This document shows positions 60,725 to 64,000 of a stretch of DNA of 64,000 bases, in pieces; the first letter of the stretch is position 1; every line of letters starts with the position of its first letter. Below the pieces are notes generated by a model that did no database searches, was not told where the DNA came from, and saw only the letters and a list, made by a program, of their open reading frames with translations. Origin of the DNA: Aquidulcibacter sp. (GTDB taxonomy: Bacteria; Pseudomonadota; Alphaproteobacteria; Caulobacterales; Aquidulcibacteraceae); the NCBI RefSeq assembly GCF_020253525.1, contig NZ_JADCBK010000027.1:1-64000 (forward strand), read 5' to 3'. The position numbers and the translations under genes were made by a program.

Positions 60725-63025
60725 TTAACTCACAAGATCGAGTTCGGGTGCTGCATGCAAATGCGTAGCTTTTGCGGGCAGATAGCAAGACACGGTAACC
60801 CCCTTGGCATTGGGAGAGGCCAAAGACACCCAGCCGCCATGTAGTTCAACAAAGCGCTTGACCAAAGCGAGACTGACGCCCGCCCGCCGGTCGCCATCGG
60901 CAAAGCCTTCAAAGGCAGATGCTTGCCGCGCCATATCAATGCCGGGCCCCGTATCGCTGACCCACAGCCGAACCGTATCGTCAAAGCGGCGCGCACCAAT
61001 CGTGATGGTGTCGCCTTTGCCCGTAAAGCGCAGCGCATTGGATACCAGATTGAACAAAATCTGCCGGATGCGCGCCTTATCTGCCCGAATGATCCCAGCG
61101 CTTTCGTCGCACTCAACCACAATCCGCACTTGGTCGTTGACGGAATTGGTCCGCGCGATCTCTGCCGTGACTTCAAGGGTTTCGGCCAGATTGACGTCGC
61201 CCAAGTCTAGCGACATTTGCCCGGCATCAATCATGGCGAGGTCGAGAATATTCTCGATCAGCTTTTCAAGCTGGCTGGACGCAATGCTGATTGAGTTCAG
61301 ATAATCTGACTGGGCTTCAGTCAATGTGCCGCCAACACCCGCCGCCAAGAGTTCGGCATAGCCGCCAATTGTCGTAAGCGGTGTACGCAATTGATAACTC
61401 ACATTCCGCACGAACTCTGTTTTTAGGCGGTCGGCGTCTTGGAAAGCTGCCGCCTTATCGCGCAGGGCAGTTTCCACTTCGCGCGCAGCAGTCACATCGG
61501 CAAAGGCCGCCAGCGTCGCGCCATCGGGCAGGGGGCGGGTCAGCCAAGTCAGGCTCGTGCCATCGGCGCAAACAAATTCACCCTGCTTCTCTTGTCGTGA
61601 ACGGGGCGAGGGATCGGAGATCCGGGCCTTTAGTTCACTCCAAAACACAGGGTCGCGATGGACCAGAATTGCACGCTCTGCAACCAAGTCAAATTCGGGT
61701 AGTGCTTCTAAGAAGCTTTGGTCGAGGCCCCACATGCGCGCAAACGCGCTATTGGCTAAGGAGAGCCGTCCATCCGCGGTAAACACCGCCACGCCTTCGC
61801 CAAGCTTGTCCAAGGTGGCGCGCTGCACCTCGATCAATGTTTTGAACCGAGCTTGCAGACCCATCTTATCGGAGATGTCCTCAAACAGGATCAACAGACC
61901 ACCTGAAGGCTGGCGCTGGCGAGCCACGCGCAGAATACGACCATCAGGCATGGTCCAAGTCTCATCAGGGATCAGGCCGGGTTCCTGATAATGCGAAAGC
62001 TCTTTTGCCTTCCAAGCAGCAAAGTCGCGCGTCGCTGCAATCTTGGCTGACTGGCGTAGCCTGTCCAGCCATTCGCCGTGGGTCGGGCCATCGTTCAACC
62101 ACGCATCCTCAAGGCCCCAAAGGTTAGAGAAAGCACTATTGTGCGTGGTCAAGCGGCGACTGGAGTCAAATACCGCAACCGCGTCGGTCAAATGGTTTAA
62201 GGTTTCCTCATGCGCTTTGGCTTCGCGGGCCAAGGTATCGCGCACCTCAATCTCTTCAGTCACATCAAAAGCAATGCCGGAGGCGCCGTCGTCGGCCGGA
62301 AAAAGACTGATCCGCAACATGCGACGTTTGCCATCAATCGTAACCGCTCTGGTATGGGTTGAGGCTTGGCCCTTGGCAGCTTGGGCCGCATCATCCCGCG
62401 CTTTTTGATCAAGCGCGCAATCCCGGGCGCGTGCATCTTCAAGATCTACCGCTTCAACGGCCTTCAAATACGACGTATTGGCCCATAAAAGGGCACCTTG
62501 GCTATCGGTTCGCCAAGCCGGGAAACTCGCCTGTCCAGCCCCGGCAAGATCGCCTGCAGCCGCACCGGGGGTCAGCCAGACGATGGCTTTGGCCCCGTGG
62601 GGCTTGCCCATAACTTCAAGTCCCAAAACCGATAGGGTGAAGGCTTCTCCCCGCTGACGTAAGTGCGTAAGGCGGGTGCCAAGCTCAGCCGACGCTGCAA
62701 CCAAGGCTTCTAAGATATCAAAGGTACTGGGTTCTTCGGTTGGGCTTTGTGCTTTCAGATCCAAACGTTTGAGGAGCGTCGCCCGCGTTGAGGCGTCGGC
62801 CTCCTCCTCGGGTTCACCCCAGCCTTCGCCATCATCATGATCTGGCCAAACCAAGGCGACCGAGCCCGAAGCTGCAATGGCGGCACTGGCACGGGGGCTC
62901 GAAATGGGAACGCGCCTTTGCTTGCCATAGCGATAGGCCAAATAGCCGGCCACGGCCGCGGCCCCGCCCGCGGTCACGACATCACGCCCCCATTGGGCCA
63001 AAAAGGCTGACAAGTCTAATGGCAC
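60725..63025 (-). CDS. divL: DivL, tyrosine pseudo-histidine-kinase of the CtrA pathway
   Basis: A 766-residue protein. N-terminal membrane anchor (about 14-34), PAS-like repeats (about 165-260, 275-390 and 400-515), then HisKA with tyrosine Y544 in FVRNVSYQLRTPL instead of histidine, as in Caulobacter DivL (Tyr550). HATPase-like domain with N box LFNLVSNALRF and G box SDTGPGID follows. DivL binds DivK~P and adjusts CckA and CtrA. Convergent with the hybrid kinase. Confidence 0.93.
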   Translation of the reverse strand: MPLDLSAFLAQWGRDVVTAGGAAAVAGYLAYRYGKQRRVPISSPRASAAIAASGSVALVWPDHDDGEGWGEPEEEADASTRATLLKRLDLKAQSPTEEPSTFDILEALVAASAELGTRLTHLRQRGEAFTLSVLGLEVMGKPHGAKAIVWLTPGAAAGDLAGAGQASFPAWRTDSQGALLWANTSYLKAVEAVDLEDARARDCALDQKARDDAAQAAKGQASTHTRAVTIDGKRRMLRISLFPADDGASGIAFDVTEEIEVRDTLAREAKAHEETLNHLTDAVAVFDSSRRLTTHNSAFSNLWGLEDAWLNDGPTHGEWLDRLRQSAKIAATRDFAAWKAKELSHYQEPGLIPDETWTMPDGRILRVARQRQPSGGLLILFEDISDKMGLQARFKTLIEVQRATLDKLGEGVAVFTADGRLSLANSAFARMWGLDQSFLEALPEFDLVAERAILVHRDPVFWSELKARISDPSPRSRQEKQGEFVCADGTSLTWLTRPLPDGATLAAFADVTAAREVETALRDKAAAFQDADRLKTEFVRNVSYQLRTPLTTIGGYAELLAAGVGGTLTEAQSDYLNSISIASSQLEKLIENILDLAMIDAGQMSLDLGDVNLAETLEVTAEIARTNSVNDQVRIVVECDESAGIIRADKARIRQILFNLVSNALRFTGKGDTITIGARRFDDTVRLWVSDTGPGIDMARQASAFEGFADGDRRAGVSLALVKRFVELHGGWVSLASPNAKGVTVSCYLPAKATHLHAAPELDLVS

Positions 63026-63133
63026 TTTCTGTACGCATCCACTCGTTTTGATTCACTTCGTTAAATCTAAGCTAAGATTGGTTAACAAAGATTAACGCCG
63101 GGCGATTGGATGCACCTTATGCACAGTTTCGGC

Positions 63134-64000
63134 TTAGGAGATTCCGCCGAGATAGACGTATTTGAGTTCCAAATATTCTTCGACACCGTGGTGCGATCCT
63201 TCGCGGCCTAAGCCACTTTGTTTGATGCCGCCAAACGGTACACCTTCAGACGAGGTTAGCCCCGAATTCACACCCACAATCCCCGATTCAAGCGCTTCAG
63301 CGACCCGGAAAGCACGGGCCAAATCCTTCGTATAAAAATAGGATTGAAGACCAAATGGCGTATCATTGGCAGCAGCGATTACTTCTGCCTCGGTCTTGAA
63401 GCGGAAAATCGGCGCGACCGGACCGAAGGTTTCTTCCTGTGCAAACTTCATTGAAGCGGTCACCCCCGTGATCACGGTGGGCTCAAAGAACGTGCCCCCT
63501 AGGGAGCTGACTTTGCCGCCTGTTTGGAGGCTTGCGCCTTGGGCTAAGGCATCGGCGACATGGCTTTGAACCTTGGCAAGGGCTGCCCGATTGATGAGCG
63601 GGCCCTGCGTGACGCCTTCCTCGGTCCCTGGTCCCACTTTCATGGCGGCGACTTTGGCCGTCAGTTTGGCAACGAAGGCATCATGAATGCTTTCTTGGAC
63701 ATAAATCCGGTTTGCACAGACGCAGGTTTGGCCCATGTTGCGGAACTTAGACGCCATTGCCCCGTCTACGGCCGCATCAATATCTGCATCATCAAAAACG
63801 ATGAAAGGCGCATTTCCGCCAAGCTCAAGTCCCAGCTTTTTGACGGTATCAGCGCATTGGCGCATCAAAAGTTTGCCAATCGGGGTGGAGCCCGTAAACG
63901 ACAACCCCCGTACGATCTCGCTTGAACACCAGGCTTGACCGATTGCTACGGCGTCGCCCGTCACAACGTTCAACACCCCTGCTGGCACGCCCGCCTCACA
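63134..64000 (-). CDS. gabD: Succinate-semialdehyde dehydrogenase, partial (C-terminal part)
   Basis: The gene enters from beyond the right edge, so the first part is missing; about 289 residues remain. NAD(P)-binding GLSFTGSTPIGKLLM; catalytic glutamate in LELGGNAPFIV; nucleophile cysteine in GQTCVCANRIYVQ, with the nearby second cysteine used as a redox switch in GabD. End GGIKQSGLGREGSHHGVEEYLELKYV is typical of GabD. Oxidises succinate semialdehyde to succinate. Alternative: related aldehyde dehydrogenase such as glutarate semialdehyde dehydrogenase. Confidence 0.9.
   Translation of the reverse strand, partial: CEAGVPAGVLNVVTGDAVAIGQAWCSSEIVRGLSFTGSTPIGKLLMRQCADTVKKLGLELGGNAPFIVFDDADIDAAVDGAMASKFRNMGQTCVCANRIYVQESIHDAFVAKLTAKVAAMKVGPGTEEGVTQGPLINRAALAKVQSHVADALAQGASLQTGGKVSSLGGTFFEPTVITGVTASMKFAQEETFGPVAPIFRFKTEAEVIAAANDTPFGLQSYFYTKDLARAFRVAEALESGIVGVNSGLTSSEGVPFGGIKQSGLGREGSHHGVEEYLELKYVYLGGIS

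Noticed and set aside
63061-63095. CtrA binding site upstream of divL (TTAA spaced repeats)
   Set aside because: TTAA-N6-TTAA at 63082-63095 has a six-base spacer; the CtrA consensus needs seven. Not called.
1-64000. CRISPR array, tRNA or rRNA genes
   Set aside because: No regularly spaced repeats and no cloverleaf or rRNA-like conserved stretches were found by reading the intergenic gaps.

Overview
The window is a gene-dense chromosomal segment (about 57% GC by eye) from an alphaproteobacterium. It carries DivL with its diagnostic tyrosine in place of the histidine (60725-63025), a ChvI-ChvG two-component pair, gene order cytochrome c / kdsB / pheA, and the block IscU-like / yidD / thrS. 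DivL and a TonB-dependent receptor point towards Caulobacterales or a related stalked or aquatic lineage; I cannot name the genus. No rRNA, tRNA, CRISPR array, phage or complete insertion sequence was seen.

Layout. 1-638 is a gene-free stretch packed with strong inverted repeats. 639-4863 holds hydroxybutyryl-CoA dehydrogenase, an XRE regulator, small membrane or secreted proteins and a GntR regulator, followed by a gamma-carbonic-anhydrase-like protein and a ParD/ParE-type toxin-antitoxin pair. 6260-10893 holds DUF2164, pheA, kdsB, a membrane-anchored cytochrome c and etfBA. 10980-16860 is mostly envelope polysaccharide work: a polyprenyl-phosphate glycosyltransferase, a GT39 transferase, an IclR regulator, a GT2 and an O-antigen ligase/polymerase. 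16896-21102 holds thrS, yidD, an IscU-like protein and a TraB/GumN protein. 21172-22531 is a small operon of two membrane proteins around a tiny HTH regulator, with an array of TTGTCA sites upstream. 22644-27923 is a sugar locus: glycerol kinase, SGLT-type symporter and divergent GH36 alpha-galactosidase, which together suggest use of a galactosyl-glycerol. 27980-43154 is housekeeping: lepA, UDP-glucuronate epimerase, an FAD oxidoreductase, purH, nth, glmS, a GT2 and tkt. 43359-47328 holds an unknown gene, chvI-chvG, and a LysE exporter with a divergent Lrp regulator. 47388-49173 is a lower-GC island of an OB-like protein plus two DUF488 proteins. 49276-52630 is sdhCDA without sdhB next to it, plus a P-loop kinase. 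52840-58659 is a TonB receptor with a glycine-rich insert, then rpmH-rnpA-yidC-engB. 59049-63025 is a REC-kinase-REC hybrid and DivL. The window ends inside a succinate-semialdehyde dehydrogenase.

How the genes fit together. KdsB (KDO activation), UDP-glucuronate 4-epimerase (UDP-galacturonate), the DPM-synthase-like GT2 with the GT39 protein, two further GT2 enzymes and the O-antigen ligase form a scattered lipopolysaccharide and envelope programme, with ChvI-ChvG as a plausible envelope-stress controller. EtfAB, cytochrome c and succinate dehydrogenase feed the respiratory chain. The most novel parts are the structured DNA at 180-450, the dispersed 92-base repeat, the galactoside/glycerol locus and the DUF488 island. 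Functions are read from motifs without any database search.
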